From the NCBI GenBank assembly GCA_015062825.1, contig SUTR01000020.1:1-39711 (forward strand): a DNA stretch of 39,711 nucleotides, in the 5' to 3' direction. The position numbers were made by a program, and so were the translations under genes. Position 1 is the stretch's first letter; each line of letters starts with the position of its first letter. A model generated the notes under the pieces. The model ran no database searches. It was given only the letters and a program-made list of their open reading frames with translations, and had not been told where the DNA came from. Shown here piece after piece: positions 8,974 through 19,530 of the stretch. The stretch comes from Methanosphaera stadtmanae. GTDB taxonomy: Archaea > Methanobacteriota > Methanobacteria > Methanobacteriales > Methanobacteriaceae.

Positions 8974-9392
8974 TAAAATTCCACCTATTGTGTTTTTTTA
9001 ATCACGGAAAAAAATAATGTTTTTCCCAAATATTATTATGTCAGAAGTTTGGAAGTGGCTGAAAGTGTTATTGAAATTAATCAAAATTTCGGAAAATAAG
9101 CTAAATTAAAAACATGAATCAACATAAATACCATAATATAAAATATAATAACAATCATTAACAATTAAACACAATAAATATAAAAATCATTAACAATTAA
9201 TAAAAAGAGTGTTACAATAATCAAGGCAATAGTATAAAAAATACACATCAAAAATGCTTAAAAACATAATCTATATTTAATTTGAATAACTTTTCAATAA
9301 ATAAAGAGTTTATTAATAACCATTAACATAATACTTAGTAGGAGAATATTATATTTTTAAAAGAATATTTATCAAAACATGTAGGTGATTTA
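8974..9392. other. Divergent intergenic region between the four-gene operon and frhA
   Basis: No gene seen. The segment is very AT-rich and carries a perfect 16-bp direct repeat, AATCATTAACAATTAA, at 9153-9168 and 9185-9200, with a related CCATTAACATAAT at about 9319. These may be regulator sites for the hydrogenase operon. Two possible frhA ribosome sites are present; the one used is probably AGGTGAT at about 9383-9389. Confidence 0.4.
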
Positions 9393-10613
9393 ATGAGCGA
9401 AACTATTGTAATAAGCCCAACAAGTCGTCAGGAAGGACATGCAGAATTATCAATGGAAGTTGATGATGAAGGAATCGTGACCACAGGACGTTATTTCAGT
9501 ATTACACCAGTACGTGGAATTGAAAAGATGGTTATCGGAAAAAGACCTGAAACAGCACCAGTACTGGTACAGAGAATCTGTGGAGTATGTCCCGTAACAC
9601 ATACATTATCATCAGTTGAAGCAATTGATGATTCATTAAAAATAGATGTTCCAAAGGCAGGAAAGATTCTTAGAGAAATATGTTTAAATGCACATATAAT
9701 AAATAGCCATGCAATACATCAATTTTTAATAGCACCAGACTTCGTGCCAGAAGCAGAATATGACAATGTAGTAAGAAATGTGTCAAAGATAAGAAAACAA
9801 GCACAATATGTTGAAGATGTAGTGGGAGGAGAAGGAATACATCCATCAGACATAAGAATTGGCGGAATGGCACATAACCTTACAAAAAATAGTGTCAACA
9901 AAATAAAAACAAGAATACAGGGACTTAGCAACTTACTTGAAAGTCATGTAGAACAAATAGCAGGACTCGTAGAAGACAAAGAGTTTCCAGAAAATCTGGG
10001 AGTTCATGACAAGGAAGTATTTGCAACAAGCAATACCTATGGTGAACGTAACAACCTTGAACTTACAAAAATAGAAGAAATACTTCCTACATCATGGTAT
10101 GATGATGACACAATAGGCGAAAGAGCCTGTTCACAAATACCATTATACAATGGAGACTGTGTAGAAACAGGTCCTCGAGCCCGTGCAGCAAAATTCCGTA
10201 AATTTGGACAAAAAGGTGTTAAAGCACAGCACCTTGCACGAGCAGAAGAAATGATAAATGCTGCTGAAAGAATCCTTGAACTTATAGACAAACTTGATCC
10301 ATCAGCACAAGTAATGGCAAAATATACACTTGAAGGAACAGATCGTCTTGGTATAGGAGTAATAGAAGGACCACGTGGAACAAATGTACACATGGCCAAA
10401 ATATCATCTGAAGGATATATCAGTGATTACAGAGCTATCGTTCCAACAACATGGAATATACCAACAATGGGAATTGCTACGGAAGGAACACACCATGAAT
10501 ATGCACCACACGTTATAAGAGCATATGATCCATGTCTATCCTGTGCTACCCATATGATAGTTAAAGATGATGATTCCAAAGAAGTATTAAAAGATGAAAT
10601 GATACAATTATAG
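9393..10613 (+). CDS. frhA: Coenzyme F420-reducing [NiFe] hydrogenase, alpha subunit
   Basis: Large catalytic subunit of the F420-reducing hydrogenase, which uses H2 to reduce F420 for methanogenesis and biosynthesis. Both Ni-binding motifs are intact: RICGVC with Cys63 and Cys66, and DPCLSCATH with Cys381, Cys384 and His387. The protein continues 19 residues past His387; this tail should be removed by the maturation protease encoded next. Nickel is bound by Cys throughout, with no sign of selenocysteine. 406 residues is normal for FrhA. AGGTGAT sits just before the ATG. First gene of frhADGB; frhD follows after 9 bases. Confidence 0.96.
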   Translation: MSETIVISPTSRQEGHAELSMEVDDEGIVTTGRYFSITPVRGIEKMVIGKRPETAPVLVQRICGVCPVTHTLSSVEAIDDSLKIDVPKAGKILREICLNAHIINSHAIHQFLIAPDFVPEAEYDNVVRNVSKIRKQAQYVEDVVGGEGIHPSDIRIGGMAHNLTKNSVNKIKTRIQGLSNLLESHVEQIAGLVEDKEFPENLGVHDKEVFATSNTYGERNNLELTKIEEILPTSWYDDDTIGERACSQIPLYNGDCVETGPRARAAKFRKFGQKGVKAQHLARAEEMINAAERILELIDKLDPSAQVMAKYTLEGTDRLGIGVIEGPRGTNVHMAKISSEGYISDYRAIVPTTWNIPTMGIATEGTHHEYAPHVIRAYDPCLSCATHMIVKDDDSKEVLKDEMIQL

Positions 10614-10622
10614 GTAATACAA

Positions 10623-11096
10623 ATGTCATATAATCATGAAAATCTTATAGTAGGCTGTGGAAACATACTATTTGGCGATGATGGATTTGGTCCTGAAGTA
10701 ATCAAGTACATGAAAGACAACAACATCACATTTCCTGGAGATACCATATTAATAGACGGTGCAACAAGTGCGCCCCATTACATATTCACATTACCCGAGG
10801 ATAAATGGAGAAACATTATAATAATAGACATTGCAGATATGAATAAAAAGCCTGGCCAAATAGATGTTTTAGACATTGAAGACGTGCTTGAAAGTGAAAG
10901 ATACATGGATGTTCATGGAATATCAGCTACATATCCATTGCATGACCTGAAGGATAAGGTTAACATCAAGATAGTTGCATGTCAACCAGAAAATGTGCCA
11001 ATAGATATGGAGATAGGACTTAGTGATGCTGTAAAAGACAGCATACCCTCTACCATAAAGAAGGTAAGTACAGTGCTGCTAGGATTAATGGAATGA
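10623..11096 (+). CDS. frhD: Hydrogenase maturation endopeptidase for FrhA
   Basis: 157-residue nickel-dependent endopeptidase of the HyaD/HycI type that clips the C-terminal tail of the hydrogenase large subunit after nickel insertion. The N-terminal GCGNILFGDDGFGPEVIKYM contains the conserved Asp-Gly-x-Gly and nearby Glu that sense nickel; LIDGATSAP and IIIDIADMNKKPGQ are further family segments, and DVHGIS carries the conserved His. Its position between frhA and frhG is the standard arrangement in Methanobacteriales. Confidence 0.93.
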   Translation: MSYNHENLIVGCGNILFGDDGFGPEVIKYMKDNNITFPGDTILIDGATSAPHYIFTLPEDKWRNIIIIDIADMNKKPGQIDVLDIEDVLESERYMDVHGISATYPLHDLKDKVNIKIVACQPENVPIDMEIGLSDAVKDSIPSTIKKVSTVLLGLME

Positions 11097-11146
11097 TTAT
11101 ACACAACATATAAGGAGAATTTTAACTAAAAAAAAGGTGATTTTAC

Positions 11147-11926
11147 ATGTTTGATAAACTAAAAAACATGATACAAAACGATTCAAAAAATGAAAGTGCA
11201 CCTAGCAATATAACATCAAATAACAAGAAATTGAAAATAGGTTATATTCACTTATCAGGATGTACTGGAGATTTGATGAGTTTTTCTGAAAACTATGATG
11301 ATTTTGCAGACCTGCTAAATGCCGTGGATATTGTATATGGACAGACATTAGTAGACTGTTGGGACATGCCAAAGATGGACCTGGTACTTATTGAAGGATC
11401 AGTATGTCTTGAGGATGAACATTCAATAAAGGAACTTAAAGAGGCAAGAGAAAAATCCAAACTACTTGTAGCATTAGGTTCATGTGCTGCAACAGGAGGA
11501 TTTACAGTATATGCCAAAGGAGGACAACAGGCACAACCCCAACATTCATCATTTTTAGCATTACAACACTTAGTAAAGGTAGATCTGGCAATACCAGGAT
11601 GTCCACCATCACCACAGATAATTAAAAAAGTATTGCTTGCTGCAATAAACAATGATATGAATTACCTTAGTCCATTCATGGACTTTGCAAAGAATGAAGA
11701 AGCATGTGGATGTGATCTTCAGAAGAAGATAATCAACCAATCAATATGTATTGGATGTGGAGCCTGTGCAGCAGCATGTCCAACAAGGGCAATGACCATG
11801 AAAAATGGAAGACCAAACTTCAACTGTGACAGATGTGTAAAATGCGGATTATGCTATTATCAATGCACACGTAGCTGGTGGCCAATAGATGAAATTAAAA
11901 AGGAAATGGAATTGATGGAGGAATAA
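11147..11926 (+). CDS. frhG: Coenzyme F420-reducing hydrogenase, gamma subunit
   Basis: Small iron-sulfur subunit that carries electrons from the NiFe site to FrhB. The N-terminal half has the proximal-cluster cysteines in [17 protein letters not shown] and PGCPPSP. The C-terminal part is a two-cluster ferredoxin domain: [17 protein letters not shown] and [16 protein letters not shown]. The first 25 residues are a polar Asn/Ser/Lys extension before KIGYIHLSG. The AAAGGTGAT before the ATG gives a clear start. 259 residues; the stop overlaps the ribosome site for frhB. Confidence 0.95.
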   Translation: MFDKLKNMIQNDSKNESAPSNITSNNKKLKIGYIHLSGCTGDLMSFSENYDDFADLLNAVDIVYGQTLVDCWDMPKMDLVLIEGSVCLEDEHSIKELKEAREKSKLLVALGSCAATGGFTVYAKGGQQAQPQHSSFLALQHLVKVDLAIPGCPPSPQIIKKVLLAAINNDMNYLSPFMDFAKNEEACGCDLQKKIINQSICIGCGACAAACPTRAMTMKNGRPNFNCDRCVKCGLCYYQCTRSWWPIDEIKKEMELMEE

Positions 11927-11930
11927 GTCT

Positions 11931-12833
11931 ATGATAGAAGATTCAGTTCTAGGACCATATCAGGAAATTATTACTGCAAGAGCAAAGGATAAAAAAATAA
12001 GGGGCAAATCCCAAGATGGTGGTATTGTATCAGCAATGCTAATATATGCATTGGAAGAAAATATTATAGATGGAACCATAGTTGCAGGTGAAGGAGATGA
12101 ACCTTGGACTGCAGAGCCTAAAATAGCAACTACCAAGAAGGAAATATTGAAGGCTGCAGGTACCCGTTATACAATGTGTCCAAACATTGCATTGATAAAG
12201 GAAGCAACAAGATCATATGGACTTGAAAAGATTGCAACCATCGGAACACCATGTCAAGTTATGGGAATACGTAAGATGCAAGCATACCCTATGGGTGTAA
12301 GAAACGTTACTGATAAAATAGCATTAAGCATTGGAATATACTGTATGGAAAACTTCCCATACGAATCCCTTAAAACATTCATCTGTGATAGGGCAGGTAC
12401 CACCCCAGCACAGGTTACCAAGATGAACATTAGCAAAGGCAAACTATTCATCAAACACACTAACGCTGAAGAACCATTTGCTATACCAATCAAGGAAACA
12501 CATGGATATGAACAATCAGGATGTAACTACTGTCTTGATTATGTTGCAGAATTATCTGATTTTTCCTGTGGATCTGTTGGTGCAAAAGATGGATGGTCTA
12601 CCATCATAAAAAGAACAAACAAGGGAACCAATCTGATAAATGATGCAATTGACAATGGAATATTAGAATTAACCGAGACTAATGAAGGTAAATTTGGTCT
12701 TGAAATGTTAAGAAAATTATCTGCAAATAAGAAAAAGAAAAATCAGAAAAGAATAGACAAAAAACTGGATATGGGTCTTAAAATACCATTTACCCATTCA
12801 AGTAAAAAAGAAGATGTTCTTGAAAACAGATAA
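11931..12833 (+). CDS. frhB: Coenzyme F420-reducing hydrogenase, beta subunit
   Basis: FAD- and [4Fe-4S]-containing subunit that binds F420 and completes electron transfer from H2. The 300-residue length is a little above the usual value. Family features: SQDGGIVSAMLIYALE near residues 27-42, GTRYTMCPNIALIKEA, KIATIGTPCQVMGIRKM, and the cluster-binding GCNYCLDYVAELSDFSCGSVGAKDGWS. The C-terminus has a Lys-rich tail (KKKKNQKRIDKK). The ATG follows GGAGGAATAAG, which overlaps the frhG stop, so expression is coupled. T-rich DNA after the gene (about 12927 on) is a likely end of the operon. Confidence 0.95.
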   Translation: MIEDSVLGPYQEIITARAKDKKIRGKSQDGGIVSAMLIYALEENIIDGTIVAGEGDEPWTAEPKIATTKKEILKAAGTRYTMCPNIALIKEATRSYGLEKIATIGTPCQVMGIRKMQAYPMGVRNVTDKIALSIGIYCMENFPYESLKTFICDRAGTTPAQVTKMNISKGKLFIKHTNAEEPFAIPIKETHGYEQSGCNYCLDYVAELSDFSCGSVGAKDGWSTIIKRTNKGTNLINDAIDNGILELTETNEGKFGLEMLRKLSANKKKKNQKRIDKKLDMGLKIPFTHSSKKEDVLENR

Positions 12834-13025
12834 AACAACCAAGACAAAGGACGTGTTATTTATATCACTCCTTAATTTACCTTTCTTCCCCATATAACTT
12901 AATTACTGAATTTATAGTATATTATGCTTTTTTTGTTAAATTATATTTTTAAAATTTATGTTTATTAAAATTGAGAAAAAAAAAATTTGAAAAAAAGATG
13001 AATAAATGAGAAAGTTAAATCCCAT

Positions 13026-16000
13026 TTATTTATTGACTGTTAGAACTGCATTAGCTTCAAGTTTTTCTTGATTTGGTACTAATAAAACAGCTGTAATATT
13101 GTAGTTTTGAGCTTTCATATTAGCAGGTAATGTATATTCTACAGTAGCTATACCATTTACTACTTTTGCATAGATTACTTTACCATTTTCATCTTTAACT
13201 GTTTTACCATTTATCTTAAATACTACTTTTCCAGTGTTGATTTGATTTTCTCCACCAGTAATTGTAGCTGTAAGAGTGATACTTTCTCCTGCTTTTGCAG
13301 TCATGTTTTCTGTTGTGAATGTTGATTCTGGTGTTGGTGTTGCACTTGTAACTGATACATTAACAGTTTCAGTTGTTTTGTTGTATTTTGTACTTCCAGA
13401 GTAGATTGCAGTGATGTTTATGTCTTTGCCTTCCATACTTTCAGGTGCAGTATATTCAACAGTTGCCACACCATCAACTACTTTAGCATAGATTACTTTA
13501 CCGTTTTCATCTTTTAATAGTTTACCATTTACTTTGAATGATACTTTACCTGCATTTACTACTGAATCATCACTTGCCTTGACTGTTGCTTTGATTGTTG
13601 TTGTTTCACCTGCCGTTAAAGTTGATGGTTCTATTATGATTTCAGTATTAGGTTTTAATGTTTTGACTGTTATTGTTTCTGTTGCTGGTTTTCCAGCGTA
13701 TGTTAATGGTGAAGATATTGTTATTTCATTTGATTTTGTTCTTATTGAAGCTGTAAATGATCCATCAGATTCTGTAACTGCTTCAACTGTTTCATCACCA
13801 CAGGTTATTGTTATTGTTGTGTCTGCTAATGCTGTTGTTCCTGCTTTTACTTGACCTGTTACTGTTGTGTTTTCTCCTGCTGCAACTTCTGTTGCTTGTG
13901 CTGTTATTGTTGTATCAATAGGCCTGTTGTTTGATACAGAAGCTGCTGTTGCTGCATCATTACCGTAAAGGTCGTTTGCTGCTATGAAGTTGTTTGTTAC
14001 TGATGTGGATGTTCCAGTTAATTGTACTACTGGTGTTTGGTCATTGTCTGATGTTACGGTTACATTGTTGTAGTTGAATGTTACTCTCTGTGAATTAGTA
14101 ATGTCCACTGCTGTTGTAGGATTTTGAGATGTTATGTTTATGTTGTTGTATCTTACATATTCAGAATATGTGTTTACTTTGTTTTCTGCTTTGAATGCTA
14201 CTGCATTGTCTGCTGTTATTGTGATGTTGTTGTATTGCCAGTTGTCCATTCCATAGTTTTCTCCTTTTATTGTGTATGCATTGGTTGCATTTTGTGTGAT
14301 TCTGTTGTATGAGAAGTATATGTTTTCTTTCTGTGCATCATATACTATTGATGTATCTTCTGCTGTTACATCTATTGTACAGTTTCTGATTTCTGCTACA
14401 CCATTTACATTTGTAGCAGCTGTCTGGTTTCCTACAAATATTACTGCTGTTGCATTTTTACCAGTTACTGTAATGTTGTCTCTGTTTAATAAGAGATATA
14501 CATGACTTGTACCTGCAGTTTGTGTACTGTTTACTGCTACTGCATTGTCACCGGTTACTGTGATTTTAGTGTCGTTAATAAATAGGTTGTATTGGTAGTC
14601 GTTGTTTAAGTCTGTTACTATAGCTGCTTTGTCAACGTTATCTATTATTAATCCTGAAAGATTGGATTTAGGACTTGCATATACTCCTGATTCCCATGTA
14701 CCTGTAAATACTAATGTTGTGTTGTAGAGTACATAGTCACCTGAGTTGTAAAGGTTTACTTCCCTGTTGAATATCATGTCTTTGCCTGTTATGTCTGAAC
14801 CTATTGATAAGATACTTGCGGTTATTTCTTCTTTTAGTACTCCATTTTCATCAAAGAAGTTGGAATAGTTTTCTTCTGTAATTACATTTATTGTTGGAGT
14901 GTTGTTTACGAGTATTGCATCGGTACTGTCTGTTACTATTGCATCGTTTCCTCCTATTGCATTGTATAGGTTGAAGTAGTTGTTGGATATGTTGATGCCT
15001 GATGCATTTTCCAGTATTATTCCTTTACCTGCTGTAGTATTCCAACTGTTTAGATAAAGGTTTATTCCATTTACATTATTTGCTATTACAAGTGTTGAGT
15101 TTTCATTGTCATCTGCTTTGTTGTTGTAGTTTATTGCATATAGTACCGTGTTGTTGGAATTTGAAACATTTACTAATGTGTTTTGTTTACCGTTCATTGT
15201 GAATGTTGCATTTCCTATTAGTGTTCCATTTACTCCTTCAACTTGGAATCCTACAGCGTTTGCACCATTGATGTCCTGTAAGTATAATTTGGATAGGTTG
15301 TTGTTGTTTAGTCCTGCTCCTCCCATATTGCTTACATATGCACCGTATGCTGTGTCGTTACTTGTTGAGTAAATGTATCCTGCTAGCTGGTTATCTGAGG
15401 ATTGTCCTGATAATTGCAGTCCACATGCATAGTTGTCACTTGTTGTGTTAATCCACACCATTGAGGAAGAAGTATCAGTTACACCTATAGCGTTTACCCC
15501 ATATGAATATCCAGTATTCACACTTGAAGCATTTATTCTTACATTGTATAATGTGTTTCCACTTAAGACTATGTTTGGATTTCCAGACTGTATGTCAATA
15601 CCATATACACTACTGTATACTTCTGAATTATCCTTTGCTCTTATTGTTACGTTTGTAAGATTTATGTAGTTATCTGATGATCTTACAGCTATACCTATGG
15701 TATTTCCAAGACCAACCCATGCCCCATCTACTTCAATCCATTGAGATGCAACATCTTTTGCATTGACTGTTACTGATACATTTGATAATTTATTGGAATC
15801 ACTTGCCAAAATTATGGCATTGATTTTGTTGTCTGTATCAATTATTATTTTACTTCTTGCCATTTGGGCTGGAACAGAAGAGTTAAATAATACTGCATAT
15901 TCATTGGATACATTCACATTATTTATTGTTACATTATCCAGTAATATCTTTGCATCACCAATTATTGAAATTGAAGCATTGTTTAAAATAGCATTTACTC

Positions 16001-17780
16001 CTACAACAGTTAATTTACCTGTATTGAATATGAAATTCTTATTGTTAAATTCATCAATAAGATTTATTTTACTTCCGGATTGGAATTTATCTGCTATTTC
16101 AACACCATTTTCATCAAAGAATTGTGAATATGTTTCATCAGTAATATTATATGTTTCTACTTTAGGTAAATTATCTGCCACTATATTATTTGCATTTACA
16201 CTTACTGAAAAATCACTATCTGCACTATTAGCATATAATGTATTGTTTATGATGGTATTGTTTGTAGCGGCATTTGTACCTTGGACAGCAAAATCCTTCG
16301 TTGTGTTTACAAAGTTGTTTTCTATCGTATTATTTTTTCCTGTGATGTGAATATTGTTGTTTAGTGTGTTATTTCTGATGGTTGCATTGTTTGCAGTGTA
16401 AATACCATATCCATACACATCATCAGGCACATCAATTGTGTTGTTTTCAATTAGTAGCTGAACACTACCTAAATTGTATACTCCCCATGAAGGTTTAGTT
16501 GTTGAACTCATTGAAGTTGTGAGGGTTGATGGCTGCATGTCAATAAACTGGTTGTTTGCTATTACTTGAGTGTAATTCTCTTTAGCACCTGATGTAATGT
16601 ATATACCGGTTGAATGATTAAATACATTGTTGATTATTCTGGAATTTACTTTACCATATGTTATATCAACGTGTTCGTTGTCTTCAAATGTACAGTTTTC
16701 CACATGTAATAATAATCCTTCAGTATCATATGAAACCAAGAAGTCAGCATTTCCTGTGTTGGCATATATTGATGGACCATTCTTATATGTACTTGTACCA
16801 TCATATCCAATATTACGTGCAAAGTACGTGTTGTATACATACATTGTCTTATCAGTAGTTACACTACCCCAACGGGCTATGTTGTCCATTACAAATGAAT
16901 TGTTTATTATTGCTGTAGCATTGTTGTATATTGCTGCTCCAAAGTTACCTGTTGATGTTGATTTAAGGTTACTGTCAAAGGTACAATTATCCACATATAA
17001 CTGTGCATTTGGATTGAAGTTTTTATAACCGTTTCTGATTCCTGCACCACAACCTGCAGCATTATGATAGAAGTACAAGTTTGTTGCCTTAAGGTTTGCA
17101 TAATTGTCTATTGTAGCAGAGTAACATGCTGCGATACTGCTTCCACTTGATGAGTAACAGTTCTGCACCTTAAAGTTGGATAATTCAAATAATCCGTTAC
17201 CTGCAGTTATGTTCATAAACCAGTTACCACTACAGTTAACCCATGGATACCATGTCTGGCTACTGCCCCATGTCCATCCAGGATTAGGGTTGATTGTGTA
17301 TTCTAATTGACCATCTATAATGGTTTTATCCACTCCATCCCCAATGAAGTTAACTGAGTAATTACCGTTTACTGTGAGGTTTGTGTTTCCAACACCCTTA
17401 TAGGTTCCTTCCTTAATGTATATGTTATATACATTGTCTGCTGTTGTTTTATCTATTGCTGCACCTATTGTTTTAAATGGTGTTTCCTGTGAACCATCAT
17501 TGTCATCTGAACCTTGTGAGTCAGATACATAGTAGTCTATGCTTGTTTCAGGTTCTGTTTTTGTATTTTTACTGCTTTTTTCTATTGTTTTGATGTTCTT
17601 ATTATCTTCATTTGAAGTATCATATGTATCTGCTACTTGACTTTCTATTGATGTGTGTGTAGCAGTTACTTGTTCTACTGTCGCATTACTTGTTGAATCT
17701 ACAGCAGATATTGCTGATATTCCCACAAGCAATATTGTTAAAGAAGCTAATAAAAACATGAGTTTATAACTTTTATTCAT
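13026..17780 (-). CDS. Large adhesin-like surface protein (parallel beta-helix plus Ig-like repeats)
   Basis: A 1584-residue exported protein of the adhesin-like class abundant in gut Methanobacteriales. Residues 1-26 form a signal peptide. From about 82 (YYVSDSQGSDDNDGSQETPFKTIGAAI) it enters a long parallel beta-helix region rich in Asn, with NNTI/NNT turns. The helix contains two related segments near residues 555 and 977 (both with FFDENGV), suggesting internal duplication. From about 1285 it has bacterial Ig-like modules; the last two share FK[VI]NGK..KDENGKVIYAKVV.G.ATVEYT. It ends in VLTVNK without a membrane anchor, so wall attachment must be non-covalent or partner-dependent. A TATA-like AAGTATATTATAAG lies about 60 bases upstream. 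Host or microbe binding is inferred. Confidence 0.88.
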   Translation of the reverse strand: MNKSYKLMFLLASLTILLVGISAISAVDSTSNATVEQVTATHTSIESQVADTYDTSNEDNKNIKTIEKSSKNTKTEPETSIDYYVSDSQGSDDNDGSQETPFKTIGAAIDKTTADNVYNIYIKEGTYKGVGNTNLTVNGNYSVNFIGDGVDKTIIDGQLEYTINPNPGWTWGSSQTWYPWVNCSGNWFMNITAGNGLFELSNFKVQNCYSSSGSSIAACYSATIDNYANLKATNLYFYHNAAGCGAGIRNGYKNFNPNAQLYVDNCTFDSNLKSTSTGNFGAAIYNNATAIINNSFVMDNIARWGSVTTDKTMYVYNTYFARNIGYDGTSTYKNGPSIYANTGNADFLVSYDTEGLLLHVENCTFEDNEHVDITYGKVNSRIINNVFNHSTGIYITSGAKENYTQVIANNQFIDMQPSTLTTSMSSTTKPSWGVYNLGSVQLLIENNTIDVPDDVYGYGIYTANNATIRNNTLNNNIHITGKNNTIENNFVNTTKDFAVQGTNAATNNTIINNTLYANSADSDFSVSVNANNIVADNLPKVETYNITDETYSQFFDENGVEIADKFQSGSKINLIDEFNNKNFIFNTGKLTVVGVNAILNNASISIIGDAKILLDNVTINNVNVSNEYAVLFNSSVPAQMARSKIIIDTDNKINAIILASDSNKLSNVSVTVNAKDVASQWIEVDGAWVGLGNTIGIAVRSSDNYINLTNVTIRAKDNSEVYSSVYGIDIQSGNPNIVLSGNTLYNVRINASSVNTGYSYGVNAIGVTDTSSSMVWINTTSDNYACGLQLSGQSSDNQLAGYIYSTSNDTAYGAYVSNMGGAGLNNNNLSKLYLQDINGANAVGFQVEGVNGTLIGNATFTMNGKQNTLVNVSNSNNTVLYAINYNNKADDNENSTLVIANNVNGINLYLNSWNTTAGKGIILENASGINISNNYFNLYNAIGGNDAIVTDSTDAILVNNTPTINVITEENYSNFFDENGVLKEEITASILSIGSDITGKDMIFNREVNLYNSGDYVLYNTTLVFTGTWESGVYASPKSNLSGLIIDNVDKAAIVTDLNNDYQYNLFINDTKITVTGDNAVAVNSTQTAGTSHVYLLLNRDNITVTGKNATAVIFVGNQTAATNVNGVAEIRNCTIDVTAEDTSIVYDAQKENIYFSYNRITQNATNAYTIKGENYGMDNWQYNNITITADNAVAFKAENKVNTYSEYVRYNNINITSQNPTTAVDITNSQRVTFNYNNVTVTSDNDQTPVVQLTGTSTSVTNNFIAANDLYGNDAATAASVSNNRPIDTTITAQATEVAAGENTTVTGQVKAGTTALADTTITITCGDETVEAVTESDGSFTASIRTKSNEITISSPLTYAGKPATETITVKTLKPNTEIIIEPSTLTAGETTTIKATVKASDDSVVNAGKVSFKVNGKLLKDENGKVIYAKVVDGVATVEYTAPESMEGKDINITAIYSGSTKYNKTTETVNVSVTSATPTPESTFTTENMTAKAGESITLTATITGGENQINTGKVVFKINGKTVKDENGKVIYAKVVNGIATVEYTLPANMKAQNYNITAVLLVPNQEKLEANAVLTVNK

Positions 17781-18183
17781 ATTTTTAAAACTCCATTTTT
17801 TATCATATCAACTTATCACATAAAAAAATATTCTTATAATATACTTTACCGATTATTTTTTACAGAATAAATTAAAGTTAATATGATAAATTATATGTTA
17901 TTTTTTCTATTTAATAATTTTTGAATTAAGTTAAAAAATTTTGAAATTTGAAGATGTGATTTATAAATGAAAACAAGACATATCCATAAAAAGTGTTTAA
18001 TATTCTGCTCCAAATTAATTAAATAGCCCAATATAAATATAGAAATAGTCTTTTTTTAATAATCCAAGAGGATAAAAAGAGAAATTTAAGTTATATTCAA
18101 ATAGGAAATTAATATATTTATATGAAAAGTCCAAAAAAAGGATAAAAACATGAGAAAGTTGATGTAAAGTTATGTTTTTTAGT
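17781..18183. other. Intergenic region upstream of the adhesin-like gene
   Basis: Very AT-rich with no convincing gene. The part nearest the adhesin gene holds its probable promoter (minus-strand AAGTATATTATAAG at about 17837-17850) and a GGAG ribosome site about 11 bases before the start. The rest, up to the stop of the metallopeptidase-like gene, shows A/T runs only. Confidence 0.4.
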
Positions 18184-18981
18184 TTATTGATTGTTTTTTG
18201 TCATTAGATAATGGTAGTCTTCCAGTTGCTTGTCCAATTCATTATAGTTTGGAAATTCCTTTTTTATTATTTTAAAGAATTCATCGTTGTGTGCCATGAT
18301 TATTATGTGTGCTAGTTCATGATATATTATGTAGGCGATTAGTTTCTCCGGCATATACTGAAGGTGTTTTGATATTGTTATGTTTCGTTTGCTGCTGCAA
18401 CTTCCCCATTTTCTTGTCATTGTCCTGTATTGTATGCGGTTTGCTTTTACATTTAGTTGTTTCTGATATTTTTCAAAGTAGTTGTTGCATATCTGTTTGA
18501 ATTCTTGTGTTGTTCTGTTTATTAGTTGTTTGTCTTTTGTTCTTTTTTCATATTTTTCTTCATATTTTTCGTATTCTATTATTTTCTTGTATATCCATCG
18601 TTTTTTATTGTTTATATGTTCTTCTATAGTTGTATTGTTGTGTAATGGTATTACTAGTTCTAGTCGTCCCTGGTACATTTTGTATTTTACATATTTTACT
18701 TTCTTGTATTCTACGGCAAAGTATAGTTGTTTATCATTTATTTTTATGGGCTTTGCAGGATAATCTTCATCAAAAAGTTTATAGACAGGATATCTGTATT
18801 GTATTACGTTTCGGTATATCCATTGTTCTTTTTCAAGAATACAATCCTTAACCGAACCATTATATGAGTTAGGTATTACCACAAATAGTTTACCTTCTTC
18901 CAGATAGTATCTTATGTATTTAACTTCTCTGTAGTCATAGTCATATTCTACTTTTATGTTTTTTATCTTTATTTCATCCAT
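18184..18981 (-). CDS. YgjP/DUF45-type zinc metallopeptidase-like protein
   Basis: 265 residues. The C-terminal third holds the family core: RTMTRKWGSCSSKRNITISKHLQYMPEKLIAYIIYHELAH, then 9 residues later a second His in MAHNDEFF. HELAH supplies two zinc ligands and the catalytic Glu, as in WLM/SprT-like peptidases. The N-terminal half is Tyr/Lys-rich with two similar segments (ILEKEQWIYRN and HINNKKRWIYKKIIEYEKYEEKYEKR), which suggests an internal repeat. Members often sit beside restriction or repair genes, but here there is no such partner. Substrate is unknown; cytoplasmic. Confidence 0.82.
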   Translation of the reverse strand: MDEIKIKNIKVEYDYDYREVKYIRYYLEEGKLFVVIPNSYNGSVKDCILEKEQWIYRNVIQYRYPVYKLFDEDYPAKPIKINDKQLYFAVEYKKVKYVKYKMYQGRLELVIPLHNNTTIEEHINNKKRWIYKKIIEYEKYEEKYEKRTKDKQLINRTTQEFKQICNNYFEKYQKQLNVKANRIQYRTMTRKWGSCSSKRNITISKHLQYMPEKLIAYIIYHELAHIIIMAHNDEFFKIIKKEFPNYNELDKQLEDYHYLMTKNNQ

Positions 18982-19053
18982 AATTATTACTATCCATATT
19001 TATTTGTATTACTCATATTTAAAGTTCCCCATTCTTACTTCACATAATTATCC

Positions 19054-19353
19054 CTAAATCATCATGACAATCATTGTAATTAAAAGATATGCTAAGGACA
19101 GTATGAAGTAGTAAATGTAAATCTTCCAGTTTTTATTCATATAACGTGTGACATATGTATAAATCATTAGCACTAATGCAAAAAATAGGTTAACTTCAAA
19201 GAAATAAAGATTAGCGCCAAGCAAAGTAACATTGCCTATTCCAATTATTAACATTATAATAGGCATAATGAATATAACTGAAATTACTGAAAGATATAAT
19301 AACATGTAAAACTTGGTTATGCCTCTTGCCCAGAGACTCTTACTTTTAGCCAA
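19054..19353 (-). CDS. Small membrane protein of unknown function
   Basis: About 99 residues with three hydrophobic segments separated by short basic loops (TRYMNKNWK) and a positively charged N-terminus (AKSKSLWARGITKFY). A longer frame reaches a TTG at 19374, but I place the start at the TTG of 19351-19353: AGGGTGAT is 5 bases before it and the resulting protein starts MAKSKSLWARG. Not recognised. It lies alone between the metallopeptidase-like gene and the geranylgeranyl reductase, which is read in the opposite direction. Confidence 0.6.
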   Translation of the reverse strand: MAKSKSLWARGITKFYMLLYLSVISVIFIMPIIMLIIGIGNVTLLGANLYFFEVNLFFALVLMIYTYVTRYMNKNWKIYIYYFILSLAYLLITMIVMMI

Positions 19354-19530
19354 AAAAATCACCCTGAATATCAATAATTAAATTAAGATTAACCAAATTA
19401 AAATATTTAATCATATTCAAGATGAAATAGTATTCAATTTTTAGGATAAATTTTATACATAAAAAATTTCATAAATATATAGTAATGTTATGATTCATTA
19501 TATGAATTATTTTGAATAGGATGATTTTAT

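Noticed and set aside
13534-17028. Many open frames on the plus strand opposite the adhesin-like gene
   Set aside because: They arise from the low-complexity Asn/Thr coding of the real gene; none has a ribosome site or recognisable protein pattern.
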